Assembly (NCBI GenBank): GCA_025980665.1
Contig: JAICXC010000008.1
Span: 1-64,000 of the forward strand
Direction: 5' to 3'
DNA from: Bryobacteraceae bacterium
GTDB taxonomy: Bacteria > Acidobacteriota > Terriglobia > Bryobacterales > Bryobacteraceae
DNA: 64,000 nt
Shown here: piece after piece, positions 25,576 through 34,775 of the stretch
Layout: every line of letters starts with the position of its first letter
Numbering within the stretch: position 1 is the stretch's first letter
Notes under the pieces: generated by a model
Told to the model about the DNA's origin: nothing
Seen by the model: the letters and a program-made list of their open reading frames with translations, nothing else
The model's database searches: none
Position numbers and translations under genes: made by a program

Positions 25576-26805
25576 TTACTCGTATCGCAGGGATTCAACT
25601 GGCGCGATCTTTGTGGCGCTGCGAGCCGGGTAAATCGTCGCGATAAGGCTGACCGCCATGGCCGCCGCCGCGATCCACACGCCATCCACCCATCGCGTCG
25701 TGAACGGGACAAACGAAATGGAATACACCTGCTCGTCCAGACGCAGCCACTGATATTTATCGGCAAAATAGCAGATGGTATAACCCGCCGTCAGGCCGAT
25801 CACGGTCCCCACGGCGCCAATCATCGCGCCTTCCCACACGAAGATCCTGCGAATCTGCTTGGCGCGAGCGCCCATCGACATCAGGATGGCGATATCGCGA
25901 TGTTTCTCCATCACCATCATCACGAGCGCGATCAGGATGTTCAGCGCCGCGACCACCTGAATAAGCCCGATGCTGACTATCGTGACCACGCGCTCCATCT
26001 TTAAAGCGTTCAGCAGCTGACGATTCTGTTCCTGCCAGGTAGAAGCGGCGAGTTTGGGCCCAATCAACGGCATGGCTGCAGCGGCCACTTGCGGGGCGGC
26101 GTCGACGTCGTCCAGGTACAGCTCAATGCTGTTTAGAACGTCCCCTACGTCGAAAACCTTCTGCATCGGGGCGAGATCCATGAAGCCGAACGAATTGTCA
26201 AACTCGAAGAAGCCGGATTCAAACACGCCGGCTACACGCATCCGCACGTTGCTGGGACTCGTACCGTAAGGAGTAATGTGGCCATTGGAGATGGTCAGCG
26301 TGACCTGCTTCCCGACAACTGCCCCGATCCGCTCCGCCAGACGATAGCCGAGGATGATTCCCGGCCGCTCGCCTTCTTCGTTGCGCAACGCGTCGATCGA
26401 GCCTGCTTTCAGATGCAGAAGGGCTTCGGGAACGCGTGCCCCTTTCGCGATGGAGATGCCTTTGATCGAGATGCCATCGCCGCTGAGGGGCCCCATAAGA
26501 AAGCCGACTTCGTAGAGCGCCGGCGAGACGCTCTTCACGTGAGGCAGCCGGGCGAGTCGCGAAGAGAGCTGCTCCCAGCCCTCGATACCAACGCCGGCTT
26601 CTTTTTCAAGGATGGAAACGTGGGCGGTCAGACCCAGGAGATTCCGTTCCAAGGTGCTCCGAAATCCTGTGTTAATCGCCAGTCCGATTACCAGCGCCAT
26701 GACACCCGCAGCTACGCCGATGATCGAGATCACCGTGATCACGGAAATCACGACTTGTTTGCGTTTTGCGCGCAGGTAGCGACGGGCGATGAATAACTCA
26801 AACAT
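25576..26805 (-). CDS. lolC: LolC/LolE-type lipoprotein-releasing ABC permease
   Basis: A 409-residue inner-membrane protein with the FtsX/LolCE pattern: N-terminal FIARRYLRAKRKQVVISVITVISIIGVAAG, a periplasmic domain (about 50-255), and three C-terminal helices with LIALVMMVMEKHRDIAILMSMGA (about 285-310). Extracts lipoproteins for outer-membrane transport. No LolD ATPase is adjacent. The ATG at 26805 directly abuts the heptamer repeat of the four-helix-bundle cassette, so its upstream region is repeat DNA. Confidence 0.88.
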   Translation of the reverse strand: MFELFIARRYLRAKRKQVVISVITVISIIGVAAGVMALVIGLAINTGFRSTLERNLLGLTAHVSILEKEAGVGIEGWEQLSSRLARLPHVKSVSPALYEVGFLMGPLSGDGISIKGISIAKGARVPEALLHLKAGSIDALRNEEGERPGIILGYRLAERIGAVVGKQVTLTISNGHITPYGTSPSNVRMRVAGVFESGFFEFDNSFGFMDLAPMQKVFDVGDVLNSIELYLDDVDAAPQVAAAAMPLIGPKLAASTWQEQNRQLLNALKMERVVTIVSIGLIQVVAALNILIALVMMVMEKHRDIAILMSMGARAKQIRRIFVWEGAMIGAVGTVIGLTAGYTICYFADKYQWLRLDEQVYSISFVPFTTRWVDGVWIAAAAMAVSLIATIYPARSATKIAPVESLRYE

Positions 26806-26832
26806 AAGGAGTCAGGAGTCAGGAGTCAGAAT
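26806..26832 (+). repeat. Left inverted repeat of the four-helix-bundle cassette (heptamer array)
   Basis: Begins AAGGAG and then repeats the heptamer TCAGGAG, ending TCAGAAT: 27 bases. It encodes the last residues of the four-helix-bundle protein (TPDS and stop) on the minus strand. Its inverted partner at 27185-27218 has the same ends and exactly one more seven-base unit. Confidence 0.9.
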
Positions 26833-27186
26833 TGCTTTGGCGTAGGCATCCAGAATTCGGCTGACCTCCTCTAGCAATCTTGCCAGGTTCTGGCACTCGC
26901 CATAGTTCAGATCAGTCGCCAAAATTAAATAGTACCGGCATTCTTCGAGTGAGCCTTGCGCAATGTTCAGCATGCGGACTTTGTCGGCATCGCCGCGCCT
27001 TCGGAATCCTTCAGCTATGTTGGCTGCTATTGATATCGCCGCACGCCGCAATTGAGATGTATGGGAGTAGGCTTCTGATCGGGGAAAATTTGCGGAGTAT
27101 TGGTAGATTCCCAGCACGAATTCGTGGGCTTTTTGCCACACGACGAGATCGCGAAAGGTTTTTGCCGGTGCGCGCGCCGCGCTCAT
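26812..27186 (-). CDS. Four-helix-bundle protein (S23/IVS family)
   Basis: 124 residues, four amphipathic helices. Signatures [18 protein letters not shown] (about 11-28), [20 protein letters not shown] (about 44-63), [17 protein letters not shown] (about 77-93). This is the family found in 23S rRNA intervening sequences and related to Avd, an accessory of diversity-generating retroelements. No rRNA or reverse transcriptase is nearby. Its ATG overlaps the lysS stop (ATGA), and both ends of the gene lie in the inverted repeats. Function unknown. Confidence 0.9.
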   Translation of the reverse strand: MSAARAPAKTFRDLVVWQKAHEFVLGIYQYSANFPRSEAYSHTSQLRRAAISIAANIAEGFRRRGDADKVRMLNIAQGSLEECRYYLILATDLNYGECQNLARLLEEVSRILDAYAKAILTPDS

Positions 27187-28643
27187 TCTGACTCCTGACT
27201 ACTGGCTCCTGACTCCTTCAACTTTTGTGCTATCCCAATCTCACCCTCCGGTCGCAGCAGCGGGAACAAGATCACATCTCGTATTGATTTCGAATTCGTG
27301 AGGATCATGGTCAGCCGGTCGATGCCAATACCTTCACCTCCCGTCGGCGGCATCCCGTAAGACATGGCGCGCAGATAATCCTCGTCCATCTGATGCGCCT
27401 CTTCGTCGCCGGCCGCTTTCAGCTCCAGTTGCATTTCGAAGCGACGGCATTGCTCCTTGGGATCGTTCAACTCGGTATAGGCATTCCCGATCTCCATGCC
27501 GGCGGCATAGATTTCGAAGCGTTCGACAAAGGCCGGATCGTCGCGCTTGTGCTTGGAAAGCGGCGAGACTTCCACCGGATAGTCGTAGATGATAGTTGGC
27601 TCGACCAGAGTGGGCTCTACCTGCCGCTCGAACGCCTCCACCAACGCGTGTCCTCGTAGCGAAGAATTGCCTACCGCTTCCTGCATGGAGAGTCGCCGGA
27701 TGTTGCCAAAGTCGAGTTTGGTTCCCTGGTATTCGACAACGGTTGATCCGGTGGCGTCGACAGCGGTTTGCTTTAGCAGGTCCACAGTGAAATCCATCAA
27801 GCCCTGGTAATCGGTGTAAGCCTGATAGAACTCGAGCATGGTGAACTCCGGATTGTGCTGCGTCGAGATTCCTTCATTGCGGAAATTGCGATTGATCTCG
27901 TACACGCGTTCCAGGCCACCGACAATTAGCCGCTTGAGGTACAGCTCCGGTGCGATGCGCAGATACAGATCCAGATCCAGTGTGTTGTGGTGGGTCACGA
28001 ACGGACGGGCGGTCGCGCCGCCGTAAACTGGCTGCATCATGGGAGTTTCCACCTCCACAAAGCCGCGCTCCTCAAGTTGTCGCCGCAGGGAAGAAATGAT
28101 CTTCGCGCGTGTGACGAAAATCTTCCGCGATTCCGGATTCGCGATGAGATCCAGGTAACGCTGGCGGTAGCGGATCTCGACGTCTTCCAGACCGTGCCAT
28201 TTTTCAGGCATAGCGAGAAGGATCTTAGAGAGAAACGTGAGTTTTTCGGCGTGCACCGAAAGCTCTCCTGTACGGGTTCGGAAGAGGTAGCCCTCCACGC
28301 CGACGATATCGCCCAAATCGAGTCCCTCGTACAACGAGTAGTCGGCCTCCGGCACCGCATCCTTGCGCACGTAGACCTGCAGCCGTTCGCCCGATTGCAT
28401 CAAGTGCATGAAGCCGGCCTTCCCCATGCGGCGGATGGTTAGAATCCTGCCGGCGATGAGAACTCGCGGCTGGGTCTCCAACGCCTTCGCTTGCTCATCG
28501 GCCGTCTTCGACGCATAGTCCGCCAAAATCTGCGGAATTGAATGACTCGAATCGAACCGCTGGCCGTAAGCGCGGAAGCCCAGCGCCTCGATTTCTGCAG
28601 TGCGGCGCAGGCGCTGAGCGAACAGATCGTCTTCCAGGGACAA
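27183..28643 (-). CDS. lysS: Lysyl-tRNA synthetase, class II
   Basis: 486 residues. N-terminal OB fold (about 60-165, [18 protein letters not shown]), then the class II core with motif 1 near [16 protein letters not shown], motif 2 ([26 protein letters not shown]) and motif 3 ([14 protein letters not shown] near 440). The start is TTG 28643 with AAGGAG eight bases before it. The last residues (about [10 protein letters not shown] and the stop) are encoded by the right repeat of the four-helix-bundle cassette, past the point where most LysS proteins end. Confidence 0.96.
   Translation of the reverse strand: MSLEDDLFAQRLRRTAEIEALGFRAYGQRFDSSHSIPQILADYASKTADEQAKALETQPRVLIAGRILTIRRMGKAGFMHLMQSGERLQVYVRKDAVPEADYSLYEGLDLGDIVGVEGYLFRTRTGELSVHAEKLTFLSKILLAMPEKWHGLEDVEIRYRQRYLDLIANPESRKIFVTRAKIISSLRRQLEERGFVEVETPMMQPVYGGATARPFVTHHNTLDLDLYLRIAPELYLKRLIVGGLERVYEINRNFRNEGISTQHNPEFTMLEFYQAYTDYQGLMDFTVDLLKQTAVDATGSTVVEYQGTKLDFGNIRRLSMQEAVGNSSLRGHALVEAFERQVEPTLVEPTIIYDYPVEVSPLSKHKRDDPAFVERFEIYAAGMEIGNAYTELNDPKEQCRRFEMQLELKAAGDEEAHQMDEDYLRAMSYGMPPTGGEGIGIDRLTMILTNSKSIRDVILFPLLRPEGEIGIAQKLKESGASSQESE
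27185..27218 (-). repeat. Right inverted repeat of the four-helix-bundle cassette
   Basis: Read on the minus strand it begins AAGGAGTCAGGAG and ends TCAGGAGTCAGAAT, with one extra seven-base unit (CCAGTAG) in the middle compared with the left repeat. It lies inside the lysS reading frame. Confidence 0.9.
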
Positions 28644-28651
28644 GAATGAAA

Positions 28652-28669
28652 CTCCTTAGATGGAGTATA
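28652..28669 (-). promoter_or_regulatory. lysS -10 box and ribosome binding site
   Basis: TATACT (28664-28669) with a predicted start of transcription close to the AAGGAG (28652-28657), which is ideally placed eight bases before the TTG start. The leader would be only about 14 bases. This site decides the unusual TTG start. Confidence 0.55.
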
Positions 28670-28696
28670 AAGGACTGCGTCCGAAGTGACCTACTG

Positions 28697-29278
28697 CTAC
28701 CGGCGCACGATTACTTCCCGCAGATGATCACGCGTTAGAAAGAACTTCACGGAATCAAAATCGCTAAACAGTTTTTCCAGGCTGCGGTTATTGAAAAATT
28801 GCGCTGGACGGCGTCTCCCGCGGGGAGCGAGTGTGATGGTCTTACGGTCCTGAATCCGATAGGAATATGTAGGGATGGTCTCGGCGCGCTCCTCCGCATG
28901 GAATAGCGCCAGCATGTAACTGCCCGGACGAAGCATGGTGCCCAGCCGTTGGACCACAGTTTCGAGTAGCGGCCCGCTCAAGAATTCCAGCGTGTCCCAG
29001 ACGAGCGCGCCATCGAAATGCTGTGCGGGATAGTCCAGCGCGGCATCCAGGAACTGGGCTACCTTTTGCGGATCTGCCTGGTTTTCGTAGAAATCGCCAT
29101 CCCCGAAACAGCGGTCCATCTGCAACAGGAAATCGTCGGAATAAACTCGATGTCCCAGGTTGGTCAGGAACGCCATGGTGCTCTGGTTGGCGCCCGCCAG
29201 ATCCAATAGAGTTAGTCCGGGCCGCTCGACCAGCAAAGAGCAAAATTGATCCAGACCGCTGCTGTTGCGGGTTTCCAA
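28697..29278 (-). CDS. Class I SAM-dependent methyltransferase-like protein
   Basis: 193 residues. LTLLDLAGANQSTMAFLTNLGHRVYSDDFL (about 23-52) matches the SAM-binding first half of a Rossmann methyltransferase with an atypical DLAGANQ glycine loop. FDGALVWDTLEFLSGPLLETVVQRLGTMLRPGSYMLALFH follows the later strands. Target unknown. Start appears to be TTG 29278, with no strong ribosome binding site. It follows the bactofilin gene after 20 bases and precedes lysS. Confidence 0.68.
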   Translation of the reverse strand: METRNSSGLDQFCSLLVERPGLTLLDLAGANQSTMAFLTNLGHRVYSDDFLLQMDRCFGDGDFYENQADPQKVAQFLDAALDYPAQHFDGALVWDTLEFLSGPLLETVVQRLGTMLRPGSYMLALFHAEERAETIPTYSYRIQDRKTITLAPRGRRRPAQFFNNRSLEKLFSDFDSVKFFLTRDHLREVIVRR

Positions 29279-29298
29279 CCTGATCTAATCCAACATGC

Positions 29299-29898
29299 TT
29301 AGCGCTTGATTTCGCCGGCGCCCGCAGCCATCGCAGGACTGGCCGTTGTGGGAGTCGCTGAAGTAGTCGCCGGTCGGGGAGACGCGCCAGCGGGAGTTGC
29401 GCTCGCGGACTTCGGGACCTCGGCGCGAACGATATCCACGTTGCCCTTGAAATATGCGCCGTCTTCGATCACGATGCGCGCGGTGCGGATATCGCCCACC
29501 AGCTTGGCTTCCTTGCGGATGTCAATCCGGTCGCCGGTCTCCACGTTTCCGTGCAAGGTGCCCAGCACAATGACTTCGCGCGCCTTGACGCTGGCTCGGA
29601 CTTTACCACTCGGTCCAACCGTCAGACGGTGTTCCTGCATCTCGATAGTTCCGTCTACCTCGCCGTCGATGGTCAAATCTTCGCGGCTAAGGATCTGCCC
29701 CTTCACGACGGCCGACTTTCCGAGCACGGCATTACCGGTGCGAGTCGCTTCAAAGGATTCAGTGGGGCGATTGGGAACACTCGACATTGGACTTGTCTCC
29801 TTGGCGGGTAGCGGCCTCACGGGTTGCGTCACGGGCGGCTGAGCCGCAACTGGCTTGGGTGGTGGTTGTTGTTCGTCTTCTTTGCGCCGATTCCACAT
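29299..29898 (-). CDS. Bactofilin (polymer-forming cytoskeletal protein)
   Basis: 199 residues: a proline-rich N-terminal tail (about 1-60), the right-handed beta-helix bactofilin core (about 55-150, with [38 protein letters not shown]) and a Pro/Ala/Thr-rich C-terminal tail. Forms filaments at the membrane, often guiding wall synthesis. I start at ATG 29898, preceded by GGAGG; a longer frame reaches 29934. Divergent from the mutase gene over a 121-base gap. Confidence 0.9.
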   Translation of the reverse strand: MWNRRKEDEQQPPPKPVAAQPPVTQPVRPLPAKETSPMSSVPNRPTESFEATRTGNAVLGKSAVVKGQILSREDLTIDGEVDGTIEMQEHRLTVGPSGKVRASVKAREVIVLGTLHGNVETGDRIDIRKEAKLVGDIRTARIVIEDGAYFKGNVDIVRAEVPKSASATPAGASPRPATTSATPTTASPAMAAGAGEIKR

Positions 29899-30007
29899 CT
29901 TCGGGGCGCCTCCTTCTTTGAACTGCTCTAACAATCCTACTACGGTAACTGAGTTTGGGGAGATGCTTCTGCGGCCAAAAGCGTTACGTCATGTAGTCTC
30001 AACGACC

Positions 30008-30013
30008 TACAAT
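30008..30013 (+). promoter_or_regulatory. -10-like box TACAAT six bases before the mutase start
   Basis: TACAAT, then GGAGAC, then GTG 30020. A weak TTACGT lies 18 bases upstream (29984-29989). The GGAG could act as a ribosome binding site only if transcription begins further upstream. Confidence 0.5.
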
Positions 30014-30019
30014 GGAGAC

Positions 30020-31624
30020 GTGGCGGCTCCCCCCACTGCCAAGACGCCGTTCCGCACTCTGAGCGGATTGCCTCTCGATCCGGTCTACACGCCGAAAAGT
30101 CTGCAAGGATTCGATCCCGCGCGCGATCTAAGTGTGCCCGGCCAGTTTCCGTATACCCGCGGCATTCACGAATCGATGTACCGCGGAAGGCTCTGGACTA
30201 TGCGTCAGTTCGCGGGTTTCGCAACTGCTGAGGAGACCAACGCGCGTTTTCGCTATCTGCTTGAACAAGGCCAAACGGGATTATCGGTAGCATTCGATTT
30301 GCCGACGCTGATGGGCGTCGATGCCGATCATCCTACGGCGCTGGGCGAAGTCGGCAAGTGCGGCGTCGCGATTTCATCGTTGGCCGATATGGAGACGCTG
30401 TTCGAAGGAATCCCACTGGGCGACGTAACTGTCTCCATGACGATCAACTCGCCGGCCTCGGTCCTTTGGGCAATGTACTTGGCCGTGGCCGAAAAACAAG
30501 GAGTCGATTGGACACGGCTGTCGGGGACTCTCCAGAACGACATCCTCAAAGAATACATCGCGCAAAAGGAATACATCTATCCGCCGCGTCCATCCATGCG
30601 GCTGGTGACGGATTCCATAGAGTTTGCGACCCAGCGCGTGCCGCGATTCAACCCGATATCAATTTCCGGCTATCACATTCGCGAGGCCGGATCGACAGCC
30701 GTGCAGGAGCTGGCCTTCACCCTGCGTGACGGCATCGAATACGTGGAGCACGTTCTGGATCGCGGGCTGCCGGTGGACTCTTTTGCGCCGCGCCTGAGTT
30801 TCTTTTTCAATGCGCACAATGATTTCTTTGAGGAAATCGCTAAATACCGTGCGGCACGGAAGATTTGGGCGTACATGATGCGCGACCGCTTCCACGCTAA
30901 GAACGAAACCAGTTGGAAACTTCGCTTCCATGCTCAGACCGCGGGATGCTCGCTGACCTGGCAGCAGCCGCGCAACAACATCGTACGGACCGCGATCCAG
31001 GCGATGGCGGCAGTGCTCGGCGGATGCCAGTCGCTTCACACCAACTCGCTCGATGAAGCTTACGCGCTGCCGTCCGAGGACGCCGTGACTCTGGCGCTGC
31101 GTACGCAGCAGGTAATCGCCTACGAGACCGGAGTAACAGCTGAACCCGATCCTCTTGGCGGAAGCTATTTCGTCGAACGCCTGACCCTCGATGTGGAAGC
31201 GGCTGCCAACGACTACATCCGGCGTATCGACGAAATGGGCGGGATGATACCGGCCATCGAGCGCGGCTTCCCGCAATCCGAGATCGCGCAGGCCAGCTAC
31301 GAATACCAGCGTGAAATCGAGCGGGGCGAACAGGTAATCGTGGGCGTGAACAAGTTCACTGAGCACGGAGAGCAGCCCATCGACGTATTGCGGATTGATG
31401 CCACCGCGGAGACAAAACAAATCGAGCGCTTGGATGCCCTCAAAAAGCGGCGAAGCGCTGCCGGGGTCGCGAATGCCTTAGGAGCCTTGCGCCGGGCGGC
31501 AGAGGGCAGCGAAAACACCATGCCGTACATCCTGGACGCCGTTCGGGCCTATGCGACGCTGGGGGAAGTCTGCGGGGAGTTGAAGGACGTTTTCGGCGGC
31601 TATACGGAAACTAGCTTTTTATAA
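30020..31624 (+). CDS. Methylmalonyl-CoA mutase family, catalytic (alpha) chain
   Basis: 534 residues forming the TIM-barrel catalytic chain: [76 protein letters not shown] and the [32 protein letters not shown] region. The B12-binding domain of full-length mutases is absent and is instead encoded by a separate gene at 35715. Converts (R)-methylmalonyl-CoA to succinyl-CoA, or a related acyl-CoA isomerisation. GTG 30020 is preferred over ATG 29963 because the conserved part begins after it. Confidence 0.92.
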   Translation: MAAPPTAKTPFRTLSGLPLDPVYTPKSLQGFDPARDLSVPGQFPYTRGIHESMYRGRLWTMRQFAGFATAEETNARFRYLLEQGQTGLSVAFDLPTLMGVDADHPTALGEVGKCGVAISSLADMETLFEGIPLGDVTVSMTINSPASVLWAMYLAVAEKQGVDWTRLSGTLQNDILKEYIAQKEYIYPPRPSMRLVTDSIEFATQRVPRFNPISISGYHIREAGSTAVQELAFTLRDGIEYVEHVLDRGLPVDSFAPRLSFFFNAHNDFFEEIAKYRAARKIWAYMMRDRFHAKNETSWKLRFHAQTAGCSLTWQQPRNNIVRTAIQAMAAVLGGCQSLHTNSLDEAYALPSEDAVTLALRTQQVIAYETGVTAEPDPLGGSYFVERLTLDVEAAANDYIRRIDEMGGMIPAIERGFPQSEIAQASYEYQREIERGEQVIVGVNKFTEHGEQPIDVLRIDATAETKQIERLDALKKRRSAAGVANALGALRRAAEGSENTMPYILDAVRAYATLGEVCGELKDVFGGYTETSFL

Positions 31625-31636
31625 CGATAGATAGGA

Positions 31637-33145
31637 ATGTCCCTGACCCGGCGTGCCGGCCTGGTGTTCCTGTGCGCCTTTACGTACTTGGGATGGCAGG
31701 CGGCGTCGCGATTTGTTCTCACCTTGAACGATGAGGGCATTTACCTCGACGGCGGCCTGCGCGTTCTGCACGGGCAAGTTCTTTACAAGGATTTCTTCGC
31801 ACTAACGGGACCGGGGACGTTTGTGCTGGAAGCCGCAAGCCTGCGTATTTTCGGCTCGACCCTTGCCGCCGGACGAACGCCAGTGGTGTGGGACATTGCC
31901 ATTCTGGCAGCGTGCCTCTTCTGGCTCGTGGCCAAATTAAGCAACCAGCTGACGGCGGCCTTCGCGTCTTTCACATTTCTTGCGTTAGTTACGCTCGGCG
32001 ACACGGCAGTAGTCGCCAATCATCGGTGGGATTCGAGCGCGTGGGCCGTATTGGCTGTGACACTCATTATCGCTGCGGACGAAAAGTCAAAGCTAACAAC
32101 TTTCGCGGCCGGAATTGCCATTAGCATCGCTGCATGGTGTACGCCTCCTGTCGCTTTGGCGGCCGTCGCGCTCGGGACTTGCCTGGTTGTCTATCGTGCG
32201 ACGCGCCACTTAGTCGTGGCCTACGCAGGTGGCGTGGCCGTCACGTTCGGCGCTGGACTAATCTGGATCGCCTACATGGGAGCACTGCGATCGATGTTCA
32301 ACTCGCTCCTGTGGAGCGCGTCCAATTATTCGGGTGCCAACCGGGTCTGGTATGGCTCAGTGACGGGCGGCTATGCCAATCTTTTGCATGGAGCGTCAGG
32401 TATCGATACAGCGATGACGATCGGGCTGCTGGCTTTTCTCACCCTGCCCGCAACGCTGCCGTTCTTGAGCGCGATCTGGTTGTGGAAGCGTCGCTCGATG
32501 AGCGTCGTCCTATTGCTGGCAACGGGTTTCGCGTTGATTCTCTCGACGTATCCTCGTTGGGATCTGAATCATTTGACTTGGATCTCGGCTCCCTTCTATG
32601 CGCTCACGGCCGCGCTGATTGCTCGGACGTCATTTAAGAAACCAGTCGCGGTGGTTGCGTTGATTGTCGCGGGCTCGTGCTTCATGGTCAGCATTCAGCA
32701 GCGCCTCCATGAGGCCATAGAGGTCACCAGAATCGGTACAGTCCATGGCAAGCGGGCGGATCTCAATGTTCTCGATATGATCCAGGCGCGCGTCAAACCT
32801 TCGGACACATTGTTCGTCTTTCCGTACCGGCCGCTGCTCTATTTCGTCACCGGAGCGCACAACCCCACGCGATATTCTTTCCTGCAGCCCGGAATGTTTT
32901 CCGAGAGCGATGAGGCAGAGGCACTGAGTGAGTTGCGCACGCATCCTCCGCGATGGGTCTTCTATACGCACGTTCCACCGGAAGCATATTTGCGCATGTG
33001 GCCCGGCAGCGATCCACGGCGATTACAAATGGCGGGTATTGAGAATTTCCTGAAGGAAAATTACGGGGGAACGGAACGATGGGCGGACTTCACGCTACTA
33101 AAGCTCGCTGACGCCCGCAATTCGGTGCAAACTGCCTCGCACTGA
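31637..33145 (+). CDS. GT-C-like polytopic membrane protein (glycosyltransferase 39 type)
   Basis: 502 residues with about ten to eleven hydrophobic helices and a soluble C-terminal part of about 130 residues. LNDEGIYLDGGLRVLHGQVLYKDFF (about 30-54) resembles the conserved acidic first loop of GT-C glycosyltransferases that use lipid-linked sugars. No close family member is identified; it could modify lipid A or exported proteins. It begins 12 bases after the mutase gene. Confidence 0.72.
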   Translation: MSLTRRAGLVFLCAFTYLGWQAASRFVLTLNDEGIYLDGGLRVLHGQVLYKDFFALTGPGTFVLEAASLRIFGSTLAAGRTPVVWDIAILAACLFWLVAKLSNQLTAAFASFTFLALVTLGDTAVVANHRWDSSAWAVLAVTLIIAADEKSKLTTFAAGIAISIAAWCTPPVALAAVALGTCLVVYRATRHLVVAYAGGVAVTFGAGLIWIAYMGALRSMFNSLLWSASNYSGANRVWYGSVTGGYANLLHGASGIDTAMTIGLLAFLTLPATLPFLSAIWLWKRRSMSVVLLLATGFALILSTYPRWDLNHLTWISAPFYALTAALIARTSFKKPVAVVALIVAGSCFMVSIQQRLHEAIEVTRIGTVHGKRADLNVLDMIQARVKPSDTLFVFPYRPLLYFVTGAHNPTRYSFLQPGMFSESDEAEALSELRTHPPRWVFYTHVPPEAYLRMWPGSDPRRLQMAGIENFLKENYGGTERWADFTLLKLADARNSVQTASH

Positions 33146-33180
33146 ACGATGAGCATCAGCGAGCGGCTTGGGCGGACTTG

Positions 33181-33774
33181 TTAGAACCGCAAGCCGAAAC
33201 CGATTGACGGTTCGGCGCGATGCGTCAGGATCTCCGCGCTTAATGTGGATACCGCCAGCGTCGGACTGTTATAAACCAGCCCGCGATACTGCGCCCGCAC
33301 GAACCAGCGGTTGCCAAGATCGATATCCGCACCAGCGCCATACACAAATGTCGGACGAGCCAGGACATCGCCGCCGATGTCTTTCGGATCGAACACCAGG
33401 CTGCCCGCTCCAGCCAGCGCAAACGGAGTTACGCGATGAAGTGGCAGGCGCCAAACGTAGGCCGCGGTCGCTTCGTGCGAATACGCCTTGGTGCTAGAGG
33501 TGTTTCCATCCAGCGCGTACTGTTGCGAGTTGAGCGTGTAGCCGTAATTGAATTCCACCCCGTTATGCCGACCGAAGTAGTAGCGATAAGTACCCAAAAC
33601 GCCGCCACTGTTAGTGGCCGAATGGGTTACACCGTTGTCGGTTGTATCTTTCACGAAACTGCCCAACGCTTGCACAGCCACGTCGGACTTAAACTCCTCA
33701 CTCTGCGCAAAGGCCGGTAGCCCCAGTACCGACGCTCCTAACATGAGTGCAACAACACCTTTATTTGCGAACAT
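33181..33774 (-). CDS. Outer-membrane beta-barrel protein
   Basis: 197 residues: signal peptide (1-23, ending AFA), alternating hydrophobic strands and a C-terminal phenylalanine (SIGFGLRF), the standard signal for BAM insertion. Eight-strand OmpX/OmpA-like porin-size. Substrate or role unknown. A GGAGAGAG site lies before the ATG. It shares a divergent 128-base promoter region with the AraC regulator, which might control it. Confidence 0.82.
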   Translation of the reverse strand: MFANKGVVALMLGASVLGLPAFAQSEEFKSDVAVQALGSFVKDTTDNGVTHSATNSGGVLGTYRYYFGRHNGVEFNYGYTLNSQQYALDGNTSSTKAYSHEATAAYVWRLPLHRVTPFALAGAGSLVFDPKDIGGDVLARPTFVYGAGADIDLGNRWFVRAQYRGLVYNSPTLAVSTLSAEILTHRAEPSIGFGLRF

Positions 33775-33902
33775 ATGCGAGCTCTCTCCTTTGCCGGCAA
33801 CCCGCCGGCCCTCATTTGCATCTACACAGCTATGGATGTACAGGGGCGGTTTCCGGCACTGATCGTTAGTCCATAGATTCTGTTCGATCGTCCAAAAACG
33901 AG

Positions 33903-34775
33903 ATGGATCCCATCGCAGATCTGCTGAGCGCTGTTCGTGTGCAGGGAGGTTTCTACGGGCGCATCCACATAGACGCCTCTTGGGTCCCCCCGAGGGAACC
34001 GGGGTCGCATGCCCGATTCGGGTTGATTACATGCGGTCAGGCTTGGCTTAAGGCGTCTGACCGCACGCCGATCCAACTGTTGAGTGGGGATTTTTTCGTA
34101 TTGGCTCCCGGCAGAGAATTCGTAGTCTCCCCAGAAATCGGAGGCGCTCTCACCTCGGTCGTCGCCGGTCGGTTCAGTTTCGACGTTGGGCACGGCAGAC
34201 CCCTGATTGACTGGTTTCCACCGTTGATACTGATCCGCGGAGGCCAGCCACAGATGCTTCCGCTCAAGAAGACGCTGGAATTGTTGGTGTCAGAAGTGGA
34301 TGCCTCCACGCAAGGCTCCGAGATGGCCGTGCAGCATCTAGCAAATCTGCTATTGATACATGCGCTCCGCTCTCACACCGAGACCGTGCCGGAACAACGC
34401 AGCGGTTTGCTGCACGCGCTCGCGGATCCGCATATCGGCGCTGCGCTCAATTCGATGCATAAACGCATCGAACATCCCTGGACGGTGGCCAGCCTGGCTT
34501 TGGAAGCCGGTATGTCGCGCTCGGCTTTTGCGCAGCGCTTCAAAGAGCTCGTGAGCGAATCCCCGCTCGAGTATCTGACGCGCTGGCGGATGTACCGCGG
34601 CCGTGACCTATTGCGCGAAAGCGACCGCAAGCTCGCGGACGTGGCCCAAGCGGTCGGCTACGACTCCGACGGGGCCTTCCACAAGGCGTTCAAGCGTGTC
34701 CTGGGAATTGCACCTGGGGAATACCGGCGATCCGTGGGCGGTCGACCCTTGACTCTGGGTGGCGCTAACGTCTAG
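33903..34775 (+). CDS. AraC-family transcriptional regulator with cupin sensor
   Basis: 290 residues. The N-terminal cupin_6 domain (about 1-160) has GFYGRIHIDASWVPPREPG and LLSGDFFVLAPGREF; the C-terminal AraC helix-turn-helix pair (about 185-285) has WTVASLALEAGMSRSAFAQRFKELVSESPLEYLTRWRM and the second HTH DVAQAVGYDSDGAFHKAFKRVLGIAPGEYRR. Ligand unknown. Its stop TAG shares the palindrome CTAG with the stop of the convergent nitrilase gene. Confidence 0.92.
   Translation: MDPIADLLSAVRVQGGFYGRIHIDASWVPPREPGSHARFGLITCGQAWLKASDRTPIQLLSGDFFVLAPGREFVVSPEIGGALTSVVAGRFSFDVGHGRPLIDWFPPLILIRGGQPQMLPLKKTLELLVSEVDASTQGSEMAVQHLANLLLIHALRSHTETVPEQRSGLLHALADPHIGAALNSMHKRIEHPWTVASLALEAGMSRSAFAQRFKELVSESPLEYLTRWRMYRGRDLLRESDRKLADVAQAVGYDSDGAFHKAFKRVLGIAPGEYRRSVGGRPLTLGGANV

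Larger units (their letters stand above)
26806..27218 (-). mobile_element. Candidate cassette: S23-like four-helix-bundle gene between heptamer inverted repeats
   Basis: A 413-base unit of one gene plus matching inverted ends (26806-26832 and 27185-27218), placed exactly between lysS and the lolC/E-type gene. The right end contributes the lysS stop codon and C-terminus; the left end touches the lolC/E start. No target-site duplication or transposase was seen. That it moves as a unit is inference from the ends and the position. Confidence 0.55.

Noticed and set aside
26806-26832. CRISPR-like short repeats
   Set aside because: The units are seven-base tandem repeats without spacers, so not a CRISPR array.
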